Shown piece by piece: positions 1-6,107 of a DNA stretch of 6,107 nt. Source of the DNA: Candidatus Poribacteria bacterium WGA-3G (GTDB lineage Bacteria > Poribacteria > WGA-4E > WGA-3G); contig ASZN01000148.1 of the NCBI GenBank assembly GCA_000406005.1, positions 1-6,107 of the forward strand, read 5' to 3'. Under the pieces are notes generated by a model. It did no database searches and was not told the origin of the DNA. It saw only the letters and a list, made by a program, of their open reading frames with translations. Position 1 is the first letter of the stretch; the number at the start of each line of letters is the position of its first letter. The position numbers and the translations under genes were made by a program.

Positions 1-1769
1 TTCCGGACAAAGTAGCCCATTGTAACAATCGAAAAAATGATTGTACCCACAACAGCCGTTACGACAGATAAAACGTATTGCTCCGGTGTGCCTTCTGTGA
101 ACAAGATGTGTGTGTACGCAAACAACAGCGGCATGATATAGAGCAGCTTCGCGAATTTGAAGCATGCCCACCCCGTTTTCCATGGGTCGGCGCGTGCGAT
201 TGCAGCACCGGCGTAAGCACCCAATGCCACCGGTGGTGTGATGTTGGAGTCTTGACTGAGCCAGAAGATAATCAGATGCGCAGCGATAATCGGGATTCCC
301 ATCTCCGGGGAGGTGAGTATCGGCACGGCGAGTTCGGAGGTAATCAGATACGCCGCCGTGACAGGGATGCCCATCCCTAAGATGAGAGAGGCAGCAGCGA
401 GGAGTAACACCGCGATTGCCTTGTTACTACCTGCGACCGACAAGACTAAATCGGGGAATATCCGTCCCAACCCTGTTAAATCTATGACAGCGACGATGAT
501 GCCGATGGTGCCGACAGCACCACCAATAGCGAGCGAGTTCTTCGCACCGGTTACCATCGCTTCCCATATCCGTTTTGGTGTTAAGCGGGTCTCTGGACGG
601 AAGTAACTCACGCCGGTGGTGACGAGGATTGCGAAAAATGCTGCTTTATAGGCGGTGTAGCCAGCGATCAAGATTCCGATGAGCGTTAAGAGTGGTAGTA
701 AGTAGTACCATCCGGTCTTTAGGAGCTGTCCAAGTTTCGGGGTTTCTGACGCTGGTATCCGTTCAAGTCCCTGCTTTTTTGCTTCAAAATGTACCATCAC
801 CCAGACAGAGAGAAAATAGAGGATTGCCGGCACGATGGATAGGAGTGCGATTTGGCTGTACGGCAAGCCTGTCCGTTCTGCCATTAGGAACGCGCCTGCG
901 CCCATCACCGGTGGCAAGAATTGTCCACCTACGGAAGCGGAAGCCTCGACTGCACCTGCGACGTGTGGACGGAAGCCTGTCCGTTTCATCAATGGGATGG
1001 TGAATGTCCCTGTAGCGACGGTATTTGCGATCGCACTGCCGGCAACTGAACCGAAGAAGCCGGATGTCATCACCGAGACTTTTGCGGCACCCCCCGTCGT
1101 ACGTCCCGCGAGAGACATCGGCAGGTTGATAAAGAATTGACCGACCCCGGATTTCTCCAAAAACGCACCGAAGAAGATAAACAGGATTACGTAGGTCGCC
1201 ATCACGTTTGCCATGATGCCGAAGACACCGGCTTGACTGAAAAAAGAATATTCAATGATTCGGCGGAGTGGGAAGCCTTTATGTGCGATGGCATCCGGCA
1301 TAGACCGCCCAAAGAGGGCGTATAGGATACCGACGCTCGCGATAATCGGGAGTGCTAAACCGACTGTCCGACGGCTCACCTCAAAACTGATGACAATCGC
1401 AATCGCACCGACAATAATATCGAGTTGGTTGTAATTGCCGGCGCGATCTGCGAGTTTCGGGTATTCTACAATCCAATAGCCGATGGTGAAGACGCTGCCT
1501 GCGATGAGTAGCAGATCCAGCAGAGAAGGTCGAGATTTCGGGGAGTCTTTACGGCACCGGTAGACGAGACCGATCAGCGCGAAGGTTAGGAGAAGATAAA
1601 AACCGAGATGGTACTGCTCACTGGCACTGCCGAAACCGGCACTGTAAAGATAGAGTAGAACGAGAACGGCTGCACCGAATTCAAATATCCACTTGTATGT
1701 TTTCTTTAATTCGGGGCGCTGCAAGGATTCATAGCTAACAGCGTCATTCGTTTCGGCTTGGGTCATCAT
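1..1769 (-). CDS. TRAP transporter fused permease (4TM/12TM, DctQM type), C-terminus cut by window edge
   Basis: This is an inner-membrane permease of a tripartite ATP-independent periplasmic (TRAP) transporter, which imports an organic solute using an ion gradient together with a periplasmic binding protein. Reading leftward from ATG at 1769, 589 codons are open with no stop before the window edge, so the C-terminus is missing. Hydrophobic helices fill the protein. The first about 150 residues are the small-subunit-like 4TM part, and from about 170 onward it is DctM-like. Family-typical stretches are seen: a Gly/Ser-rich GSVAGSAIANT followed by TGTFTIPLMKRTG (about 240-265), GGQFLPPVMGAGAF (281-294), GMGIPVTAAYL (465-475) and DSNITPPVALGAYAGAAIA (507-525). 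These match the fused permeases that usually work with TAXI-type binding proteins; no binding protein gene is in view. The start is one of two adjacent ATGs; an in-frame stop at 1797-1799 limits extension. No Shine-Dalgarno sequence is visible. Substrate cannot be told. Confidence 0.95.
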   Translation of the reverse strand, partial: MMTQAETNDAVSYESLQRPELKKTYKWIFEFGAAVLVLLYLYSAGFGSASEQYHLGFYLLLTFALIGLVYRCRKDSPKSRPSLLDLLLIAGSVFTIGYWIVEYPKLADRAGNYNQLDIIVGAIAIVISFEVSRRTVGLALPIIASVGILYALFGRSMPDAIAHKGFPLRRIIEYSFFSQAGVFGIMANVMATYVILFIFFGAFLEKSGVGQFFINLPMSLAGRTTGGAAKVSVMTSGFFGSVAGSAIANTVATGTFTIPLMKRTGFRPHVAGAVEASASVGGQFLPPVMGAGAFLMAERTGLPYSQIALLSIVPAILYFLSVWVMVHFEAKKQGLERIPASETPKLGQLLKTGWYYLLPLLTLIGILIAGYTAYKAAFFAILVTTGVSYFRPETRLTPKRIWEAMVTGAKNSLAIGGAVGTIGIIVAVIDLTGLGRIFPDLVLSVAGSNKAIAVLLLAAASLILGMGIPVTAAYLITSELAVPILTSPEMGIPIIAAHLIIFWLSQDSNITPPVALGAYAGAAIARADPWKTGWACFKFAKLLYIMPLLFAYTHILFTEGTPEQYVLSVVTAVVGTIIFSIVTMGYFVR

Positions 1770-1787
1770 CGGCTTAGGTTTACGTGA

Positions 1788-1809
1788 TGGGAGCAGTTAA
1801 TTTCTCCCA
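1788..1809 (-). other. Small stem-loop in the TRAP permease leader
   Basis: TGGGAG (1788-1793) and CTCCCA (1804-1809) are perfectly complementary and enclose a 10-nt loop. In the minus-strand transcript this gives a 6-bp hairpin ending about 19 nt before the permease start codon. It lacks a U-tract and is too short to be a convincing terminator. It could affect translation initiation or be chance. Confidence 0.3.
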
Positions 1810-1875
1810 ATTCTTTATCACTCCCCTCAAGATGTAGATTGCCCATTCAGGCGATCCGTTATACGTGCTGTTTTT

Positions 1876-1904
1876 ATTATACCGTATCAGTGCGTTTATA
1901 TCAA
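1876..1904 (-). promoter_or_regulatory. Sigma-70-like promoter for the TRAP permease gene
   Basis: On the minus strand, TTGATA (1904-1899, five of six matches to TTGACA) is followed after exactly 17 nt by a perfect TATAAT (1881-1876). Transcription would start near 1869 and give a leader of about 100 nt before the ATG at 1769. The orientation and the AT-rich divergent intergenic setting fit. This is the strongest promoter match in the window, though it rests on sequence pattern alone. Confidence 0.6.
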
Positions 1905-1982
1905 ATTGATTGTAGAAATGGAAGCATTGTGTTTGTTTCATGTCAAAAAGCATTTTCTCAAGAAAATTGGAGCGGTTCGCAA

Positions 1983-1997
1983 CTAATATGATATTAG
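1983..1997. promoter_or_regulatory. Perfect 15-bp palindrome, possible operator
   Basis: CTAATAT and ATATTAG are exact reverse complements around a single central G. The site lies in the divergent intergenic region, about 60 bp upstream of the protease GTG and about 80 bp beyond the TRAP -35 box. The size and symmetry are those of a dimeric repressor or activator site. The local AT-richness makes a chance palindrome possible, and no regulator is identified. Confidence 0.3.
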
Positions 1998-2045
1998 AAG
2001 ACAATCGGCGATCTCTAATTTAGCAACTAAAATTTAACACTTGAT

Positions 2046-2050
2046 AGGAG
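2046..2050 (+). promoter_or_regulatory. Ribosome binding site of the protease-TPR gene (decides a GTG start)
   Basis: AGGAG lies 7 nt before the GTG at 2058-2060. It supports GTG as the true start, which is also required to keep the lipoprotein signal peptide. The next in-frame ATG, at residue 35, would remove that signal. Confidence 0.8.
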
Positions 2051-2057
2051 TACACTT

Positions 2058-3692
2058 GTGAAACGCATCAGTAAATTGTGTCTCGGCTTCCTCGCTTTTG
2101 GGTTAATTCTTTCATGCGCGCAAACACCCCAACGTCTTGAATTACATCCAATATACACTATGTCCCGTGGCATTCCAGAAGGTCCCGGTATACCTCTTAG
2201 TGTCGCTGAAGGTTTTGATGCCGAAAAAGTAGAAGCGTCTACGGTCCGGGTGGTATACGGTAAAAGTTCTTCACCGATAATCGGTAGCGGCTTTTTCGTG
2301 GCTAATGACAAGATTGCCACGAACATTCACATGCTTGCAGATGCTGACCTTGCTTCTTTGCACGTGAGGACTGCTAACGCGGAGCATGCAATTCGAGGTG
2401 TCACAGCGTTTGATGCCAATAACGACCTCGTCATTTTGGAAATAACGGGTGAAGGTGTCCCGCTTATCCTCGGCGACAGCGACGCGGTTAGCAGCGGTGA
2501 GACTGTTTTCTGCACCGGCTATATAGGTCACCCTATTGATAAGTTCAATGCTCTGGAAAACACCGTTCTTCCCGGAAGGCTGAGTGGTGGTTGGCTTCGG
2601 GTAACACCGACTATCCTCCCGGGGAATAGTGGCGGTCCTGTAGTAGATGCTGAGGGTAAAGTTATCGGTATTAATGTTGCCGGTAGCGGTAGTACTATCG
2701 GGTATGCCATTGGATCAAACGTTCTCAAAGAACTACTCAAGCAAGTTGGACCCGTAGAACCTTTAGACCAATGGCGGAAGAGAGACACCATACGCGCCTA
2801 TACCTACCTCGTTAAGGCCTCCAGTGAATTCTATGATGCTGATTACGCGGCAGCGATAGATGCGATTGATAAATTTATTGCGTTAATTCCTACCTATGCT
2901 AACATGGATGGAAAATATAACAATCGTGGGCACGCGAGAACCCTCCTTGGGCACTCTAAATTTGAGAAAGATGCTGCAGCGGCGGGGCAAGAGGACTATC
3001 GCGCAGCGATTCAGGACCTTGATAAAGCCATTCGCCTCAACCCGGAGGATGTTGCCGCGTATGTTAATCGCGGGTTTGCGAAAACCGTTTATGGTCACTC
3101 TGAATGGGTAAGTGGACATGCAGCAGCGGCACAACGGTATTATCGTGCAGCGATTGAAGACTATGACAAAGCCATCAATTCCGATCCGGCATTTCTCGCG
3201 TATACTGAGCGCGGCGCGGTGAAGGTCTCTTTAGGTATCTCCGCAACCCACCAAGGACAGCTAAGAGCAGCAGAACGGCACTATTACGCCGCAATTGCCG
3301 ACTTCGATGAGGCGACGAGTATCAACCGGAACGATACTTATGCCTATATTATTCGAGGCTATGCGAAAATTCTCTTGGGCGATTATGAATCTGATAATGG
3401 GGATATAGCGGATGCCCGAAAACTATACAAATCAGCAATAAAGGATAGTGATTCCGCAATTGCTTCAGACTTTCAAACCGTTTACGGCTACCATATACGG
3501 GGTATTGCGAATGCGGCACTTGATGACTACGGGAGCGCAATTGAAGATTTTGATAAAACTGTCAGTCTCAAACCTGATTTTGCCAGAGCTTACTACAATC
3601 GCGCGCTTGTAAAAGTGTCGCTTGGAAAAAGAAGCGCGGCGAAGGCGGATTTCAAAAAGGCGAAAGAGCTTGACTCGGATGTTGCAAAATAA
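2058..3692 (+). CDS. Lipoprotein with HtrA/trypsin-like serine protease domain and C-terminal TPR repeats
   Basis: A predicted exported serine endopeptidase of 544 residues with a protein-interaction tail. Residues 1-20 form a lipoprotein signal: positive K2/R3/K6, a hydrophobic core, and a lipobox ending I-L-S-C with Cys20 as lipidation site; Leu at -2 is slightly off consensus. Residue 21 is Ala, so outer-membrane retention rather than inner-membrane Asp-type retention is expected if this is a diderm. The protease domain spans about 57-230, with GSGFF (76-80), His91 in TNIHML, Asp123 in NNDLVILEI and Ser191 in GNSGGP, followed by GKVIGIN. The triad is complete and spaced as in HtrA/DegP proteins. 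No PDZ domain follows. Instead, TPRs run from about 245 to the end, with repeated RG(x)A, YDKAI and NP/DP signatures. The start is GTG behind AGGAG. Substrate and biological role are unknown. It could be a quality-control protease or a regulated processing enzyme. Confidence 0.92.
   Translation: MKRISKLCLGFLAFGLILSCAQTPQRLELHPIYTMSRGIPEGPGIPLSVAEGFDAEKVEASTVRVVYGKSSSPIIGSGFFVANDKIATNIHMLADADLASLHVRTANAEHAIRGVTAFDANNDLVILEITGEGVPLILGDSDAVSSGETVFCTGYIGHPIDKFNALENTVLPGRLSGGWLRVTPTILPGNSGGPVVDAEGKVIGINVAGSGSTIGYAIGSNVLKELLKQVGPVEPLDQWRKRDTIRAYTYLVKASSEFYDADYAAAIDAIDKFIALIPTYANMDGKYNNRGHARTLLGHSKFEKDAAAAGQEDYRAAIQDLDKAIRLNPEDVAAYVNRGFAKTVYGHSEWVSGHAAAAQRYYRAAIEDYDKAINSDPAFLAYTERGAVKVSLGISATHQGQLRAAERHYYAAIADFDEATSINRNDTYAYIIRGYAKILLGDYESDNGDIADARKLYKSAIKDSDSAIASDFQTVYGYHIRGIANAALDDYGSAIEDFDKTVSLKPDFARAYYNRALVKVSLGKRSAAKADFKKAKELDSDVAK
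2790..3683 (+). repeat. TPR array in the protease gene, including four long (about 48-residue) units
   Basis: The conserved Arg of the helix-A motif (NRG/ERG/IRG/NRA) falls at residues 290, 338, 385, 433, 481 and 515, giving spacings of 48, 47, 48, 48 and then the standard 34. The long units share an extra stretch of about 14 residues between helix A and helix B. It is often Ala-rich and leads into a Tyr/Ala-Ala-Ile motif (for example AAAAQRYYRAAI). A preceding unit (about 245-285) and the last unit are close to normal TPR length. These are protein-level repeats encoded by diverged DNA, likely from internal duplication of one long unit. Confidence 0.8.
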
Positions 3693-3709
3693 ATGCGTGT
3701 GTAAACATT

Positions 3710-3723
3710 GCTGACGGCTGACG
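3710..3723. repeat. Two tandem copies of GCTGACG
   Basis: GCTGACG occurs twice head to tail, directly between the protease stop and the ecfT promoter. It is short and may be chance or part of a dispersed intergenic motif. No function can be assigned. Confidence 0.35.
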
Positions 3724-3733
3724 AAAACTTTGA

Positions 3734-3763
3734 TTGCCAAATAAGGGACAGGGCTGCTATACT
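3734..3763 (+). promoter_or_regulatory. Extended -10 sigma-70-like promoter for ecfT
   Basis: TTGCCA (3734-3739, five of six to consensus), an 18-nt spacer, and TATACT (3758-3763, five of six) preceded by TGC, which is the extended -10 arrangement. The predicted start near 3770 leaves a leader of about 27 nt before the ATG at 3797. It implies ecfT can be transcribed independently of the protease gene 104 bp upstream. Confidence 0.5.
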
Positions 3764-3796
3764 TATCTGAGTCTCTAAACGGAAGAATCAGAAAAT

Positions 3797-4654
3797 ATGC
3801 ATAATACCAAACTTGAACCCCGCACAAAAATCCTGACGCTGCTCATCGCTGGGTGTCTCGTCATCTTATTGGACAGTCCGACGGCGTTACTTGTCTGTTT
3901 CCTCAGTAGCCTCACACTGGTCGCGCTATCGGGACCGACGTGGCGACAGATCGGGTTGCTCTGCGCGTTCCTCTTTTTTACGACGTGGGGACTGATTTAC
4001 AGTCAAGCGATCTTCTATAACGAATTTCCGCGCACCGTGCTGTTCACACTCGTACCGCCGGAGTTTCCGCTTATTGGGAAGATGACGGGGGGTATCCGCG
4101 TCTACCGGGAAGGACTGTTTCATGGGATTATCCAATCGCTCCGTTTCAATACGACGCTTGTGATTGGGTGCTATATTGTCTGGACGACGCAGCCGAGGGA
4201 CCTGCTCCTCGCATTGTCGCAGCTACGCGTGCCTGCGACGCTCGCTTTCATGGTGACGACGGCACTGCACTTCGTTCCAGTGATTGCGAACGAGGCATCC
4301 GTTGTGTTCCGCTCGCAGCGATTACGGGGTTTCCGTTATCTCCGACTGAATCTCTTCGCGGCGTGTCGCGGTGTTCTCAATAGTTTTCGTCCGATCTTGG
4401 CTGGGAATATACGGCATGCGACGCATCTCGGTGAATCCGTTGAGAGTCGTGGGTTCTCACCAGAAACGGCAGCACAACGCACCTCACTCCGGACACTGAA
4501 GATGCGGAGATGGGACTTTAGTCTGCTCGCGGTATTAGGGACGTGTTTAATCGGTATCGTTGGGCTGAAGATGCTCTATTTCTTTTATGCGAACGGTCTC
4601 TATTACGCGTCGTGGTTGCGGGATGTGTATACGTTCACTCGCGAGGTTTTGTGA
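3797..4654 (+). CDS. ecfT: ECF transporter transmembrane coupling protein EcfT (CbiQ family)
   Basis: The 285-residue inner-membrane T-component of an energy-coupling-factor ABC importer. It links two cytoplasmic ATPases (EcfA/EcfA') to a substrate-binding S-component that takes up vitamins or metal ions. Visible features: the family-typical start KLEPRTKIL, hydrophobic helices at about 11-25, 28-46, 52-73, 118-131, 148-163 and 241-263, and the two Arg-Gly coupling motifs. These are QRLRG (174-178) and ESRG (216-219), equivalent to the A-R-G motifs of the coupling helices that dock on the ATPases; in both, the residue before Arg is not Ala. TTQPRDLLLALSQLRVP (130-146) is also typical. The protein is somewhat longer than common EcfT proteins. 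A weak GGAAGA lies 10 nt before the ATG. No ATPase or S-component gene is in the window; the next gene is convergent, so ecfT appears to stand alone here. The substrate is unknown, and a cobalt-type CbiQ cannot be told from a shared EcfT. Confidence 0.9.
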   Translation: MHNTKLEPRTKILTLLIAGCLVILLDSPTALLVCFLSSLTLVALSGPTWRQIGLLCAFLFFTTWGLIYSQAIFYNEFPRTVLFTLVPPEFPLIGKMTGGIRVYREGLFHGIIQSLRFNTTLVIGCYIVWTTQPRDLLLALSQLRVPATLAFMVTTALHFVPVIANEASVVFRSQRLRGFRYLRLNLFAACRGVLNSFRPILAGNIRHATHLGESVESRGFSPETAAQRTSLRTLKMRRWDFSLLAVLGTCLIGIVGLKMLYFFYANGLYYASWLRDVYTFTREVL

Positions 4655-4670
4655 GATATAGTATGATCTG

Positions 4671-4722
4671 TTGCAGGCGGGGTTACAAACCCTGAAGAAA
4701 TACCCCAGCAAAAACCCTGCAA
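4671..4722. other. Nested inverted repeats between convergent genes, possible bidirectional transcription end
   Basis: TTGCAGG (4671-4677) pairs perfectly with CCTGCAA (4716-4722). Inside, GGGGT (4679-4683) can pair with ACCCC (4702-4706), or alternatively GGGTT (4680-4684) with AACCC (4688-4692). The position, 16 bp after the ecfT stop and 17 bp after the stop of the opposing gene, suits a shared terminator. However, neither strand has a run of T directly after the stem, so it is not a classical intrinsic terminator. It may instead be a dispersed palindromic element. Confidence 0.4.
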
Positions 4723-4739
4723 AGGCGGTTGCGTAAGTC

Positions 4740-6107
4740 CTATTTTTTGCAAAGCTCGCGGAGTGAGGCGGTCCGCTCTGTTCCGCCAGGGAGATACGCC
4801 AGAATCAGTCCGTCAATCGGCAGATTCCGATCCGCGACAACGCCTGTGCTCTGTTCCGCCGTCACACCTTTTGAAAGCAGCAGGTAGTATGTATCTTTTT
4901 TCCAACCGGGTGTCGTAAAGAAATTCCCTTGCCCTTTTGAAATAACGATGTCGGCTTCTGAGAGTGCGTTGAAGAATTCTGGGGTTCCGTGATAGAGGTT
5001 CGTCCCGATTGTCCTCGCGCCTGATGAGATTAATCTAACGGTTCCGTTCTGAACGGCTGCCTGTAGTGCTCGGAATTGCGGATAACTCACGATCTCACGT
5101 AAGTCAGCGACCGTTGCGTCGTTGCTGGCGTTATCGGCTTTTCCAACAACCGTGATACGATGTCCGCATCCAACGAGGTCTTGGATGAAAGCGATGTCGA
5201 AAATGACTTCACCGTCGTTATCAGCGAGCCAGAGAATCTCTTGTGGAGTGCCGTTGATAATCTGCTCACTAAACTGTTCGTAGCAGTCGATAGCGAAGGG
5301 TGCCTCAACCGCAGCACGTAGGACTTCAGTGAAATAGTTCGGATTCGCTTTTAGCCGCCTCATCACCCTCTCACTGTTGTAATCGACGATATTCCCAGTA
5401 ACGACCAATTTCAAACGCTTCGACCAGTCGCCATCCCAGAACTCCGGTAGCAGTTCTAAGGCGGTCTGTCGGGCTTTGCGTTTATCGGCATCGTAAGGGT
5501 TCAGGTTTCCGGTGTGGAGGGTTACCATCTCAAAAACGCTTCCCCAAATCTCTTCGGAGGTGAGAGATTCGATGAGGTAATCACCGTTTGCGCGATGTAT
5601 ATCCAAAAGCGTTTTTACTGCCTCGGAGACGGTTTCTTGTAGGTGCGGCATACCCGTCGCACGCGGAATCAACTCCGCAGAACTGTGCGATAGGATATGC
5701 TGGCGCAGGTTTTCCCAATCCGGTAAATCCTTCTTCTCACCAAATGCGAAGACCCCTGGACGATAGTCGGTTGGCACAATCTGATCGAAAATCGGTTTCG
5801 GTACCGATGGCGGCACTTGCGCTGGTGGAACACCGAGTGTACGATTCTCCAGTGTAATACCGGCAGGAATCACCGTCCCGCGTGCCACAACCGATGCGAG
5901 TTGGACACCGCTCCCGATGCTCACAGCGTCAAACGTACAATTTTTGAGCGTGCTTCCGGTTGCGAGTCCACACACGGGTGCCGCCAAATTTTCTGGGATC
6001 GGATTCGGTTCAAACGTCGTATCGTTTGCCGAAACAGCCTCTAACCCGACCGCATCGCCTACCGTTGTTGCACCCCGCAGCGTGACGTTTTCGAGTCTAC
6101 AGTAGTC
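4740..6107 (-). CDS. Beta-helix (hexapeptide) plus DUF89/ARMT1-like phosphatase fusion, N-terminus cut by window edge
   Basis: The frame is open from the window edge to a TAG at 4740-4742, giving 455 visible residues; the true start lies beyond 6107. Residues 1-90 (counted from the edge) show hexapeptide-like periodicity (TTVGDAVGLEAV, VSIGSGVQLASV, GTVIPAGITLENRTLG) typical of left-handed beta-helices in sugar nucleotidyltransferases and acyltransferases. A Pro-rich linker (91-105) leads to a DUF89 domain (about 130-450). Its marks are NPYDADKRKA (203-212), TGNIVDYN (237-244), ADNDGEVIFD with metal ligands Asp296-Asn297, NDAT with likely third ligand Asp330, and SKGQGNF (390-396). Known DUF89 proteins are metal-dependent phosphatases of sugar phosphates and related damaged metabolites. 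The SKGQGN form suggests the prokaryotic subfamily rather than eukaryotic ARMT1. The cytoplasmic substrate is unknown. A nucleotidyltransferase domain before the beta-helix is possible but out of view. The gene converges on ecfT. Confidence 0.87.
   Translation of the reverse strand, partial: DYCRLENVTLRGATTVGDAVGLEAVSANDTTFEPNPIPENLAAPVCGLATGSTLKNCTFDAVSIGSGVQLASVVARGTVIPAGITLENRTLGVPPAQVPPSVPKPIFDQIVPTDYRPGVFAFGEKKDLPDWENLRQHILSHSSAELIPRATGMPHLQETVSEAVKTLLDIHRANGDYLIESLTSEEIWGSVFEMVTLHTGNLNPYDADKRKARQTALELLPEFWDGDWSKRLKLVVTGNIVDYNSERVMRRLKANPNYFTEVLRAAVEAPFAIDCYEQFSEQIINGTPQEILWLADNDGEVIFDIAFIQDLVGCGHRITVVGKADNASNDATVADLREIVSYPQFRALQAAVQNGTVRLISSGARTIGTNLYHGTPEFFNALSEADIVISKGQGNFFTTPGWKKDTYYLLLSKGVTAEQSTGVVADRNLPIDGLILAYLPGGTERTASLRELCKK

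Noticed and set aside
1137..1325. Plus-strand reading frames over the TRAP region
   Set aside because: They lie opposite a continuous 589-codon frame with clear family motifs, and encode low-complexity, motif-free peptides.
1967..1995. Plus-strand promoter for the protease gene (TTGGAG with TATGAT or GATATT)
   Set aside because: TATGAT is only 14 nt from TTGGAG, and the 17-nt alternative has a poor -10. A promoter must lie in this region, but I cannot place it.
1780..2004. 74-codon minus-strand reading frame just upstream of the TRAP permease
   Set aside because: It would need a TTG start without a good ribosome site, contains the near-consensus TATAAT promoter, and its protein shows no recognisable motif. 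The region reads better as a regulatory intergenic stretch.
2900..3480. DNA-level tandem repeat or CRISPR-like array
   Set aside because: The periodicity of about 144 bp comes from diverged TPR codons within one gene; there are no identical repeats with unique spacers.
3693..3733. Terminator after the protease gene
   Set aside because: No stable hairpin followed by a T-run is visible, so read-through into ecfT remains possible.
5985..5987. TTG at 5985-5987 as the start of the DUF89 gene
   Set aside because: The frame stays open for 40 more codons to the window edge and those codons continue the hexapeptide-like pattern. The TTG is therefore internal and the gene is partial.

Overview
The window carries four protein-coding genes, two of them cut by the window edges, and reads as ordinary bacterial chromosome. 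There are no RNA genes, insertion sequences or CRISPR arrays that I can support. Organism assignment is only an inference. GTG start use, a good AGGAG ribosome site, sigma-70-like promoters and a lipoprotein signal point to a bacterium with a lipoprotein export pathway. The combination of a fused TRAP permease, a protease-TPR lipoprotein, EcfT and a DUF89 protein, with moderate GC content, resembles uncultivated environmental lineages such as Candidatus Poribacteria. That last point is an impression, not a demonstration.

Layout. Positions 1-1769 (minus strand) hold most of a fused TRAP transporter permease whose C-terminus lies beyond the left edge. Positions 1770-2057 form an AT-rich divergent intergenic region. 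It has a near-consensus promoter firing left into the TRAP gene (TTGATA-17-TATAAT), a roughly 100-nt leader with a small stem-loop and a 26-codon upstream reading frame that ends on the TRAP start codon (ATGA overlap), and a perfect 15-bp palindrome on the side facing the right-hand gene. Positions 2058-3692 (plus) encode a predicted lipoprotein with an intact HtrA/trypsin-like protease domain followed by TPRs, four of which are stretched to about 48 residues. Positions 3797-4654 (plus) encode EcfT/CbiQ, the membrane coupling subunit of an energy-coupling-factor (ECF) vitamin/metal transporter, behind its own extended -10 promoter. Positions 4655-4739 are the space between convergent genes and contain nested inverted repeats. 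Positions 4740-6107 (minus) encode the visible part of a protein joining a left-handed beta-helix (hexapeptide repeats) to a DUF89/ARMT1-like metal-dependent phosphatase domain. Its reading frame is open through the right edge.

How the genes relate. They do not form one obvious pathway or operon: the first two are divergent, the last two are convergent, and ecfT has its own promoter. Two are transport components (TRAP permease, EcfT) without their usual partners in view. The most distinctive items are the beta-helix/DUF89 fusion and the protease with long-period TPRs. I see no convincing evidence of a wholly new multi-gene system here.
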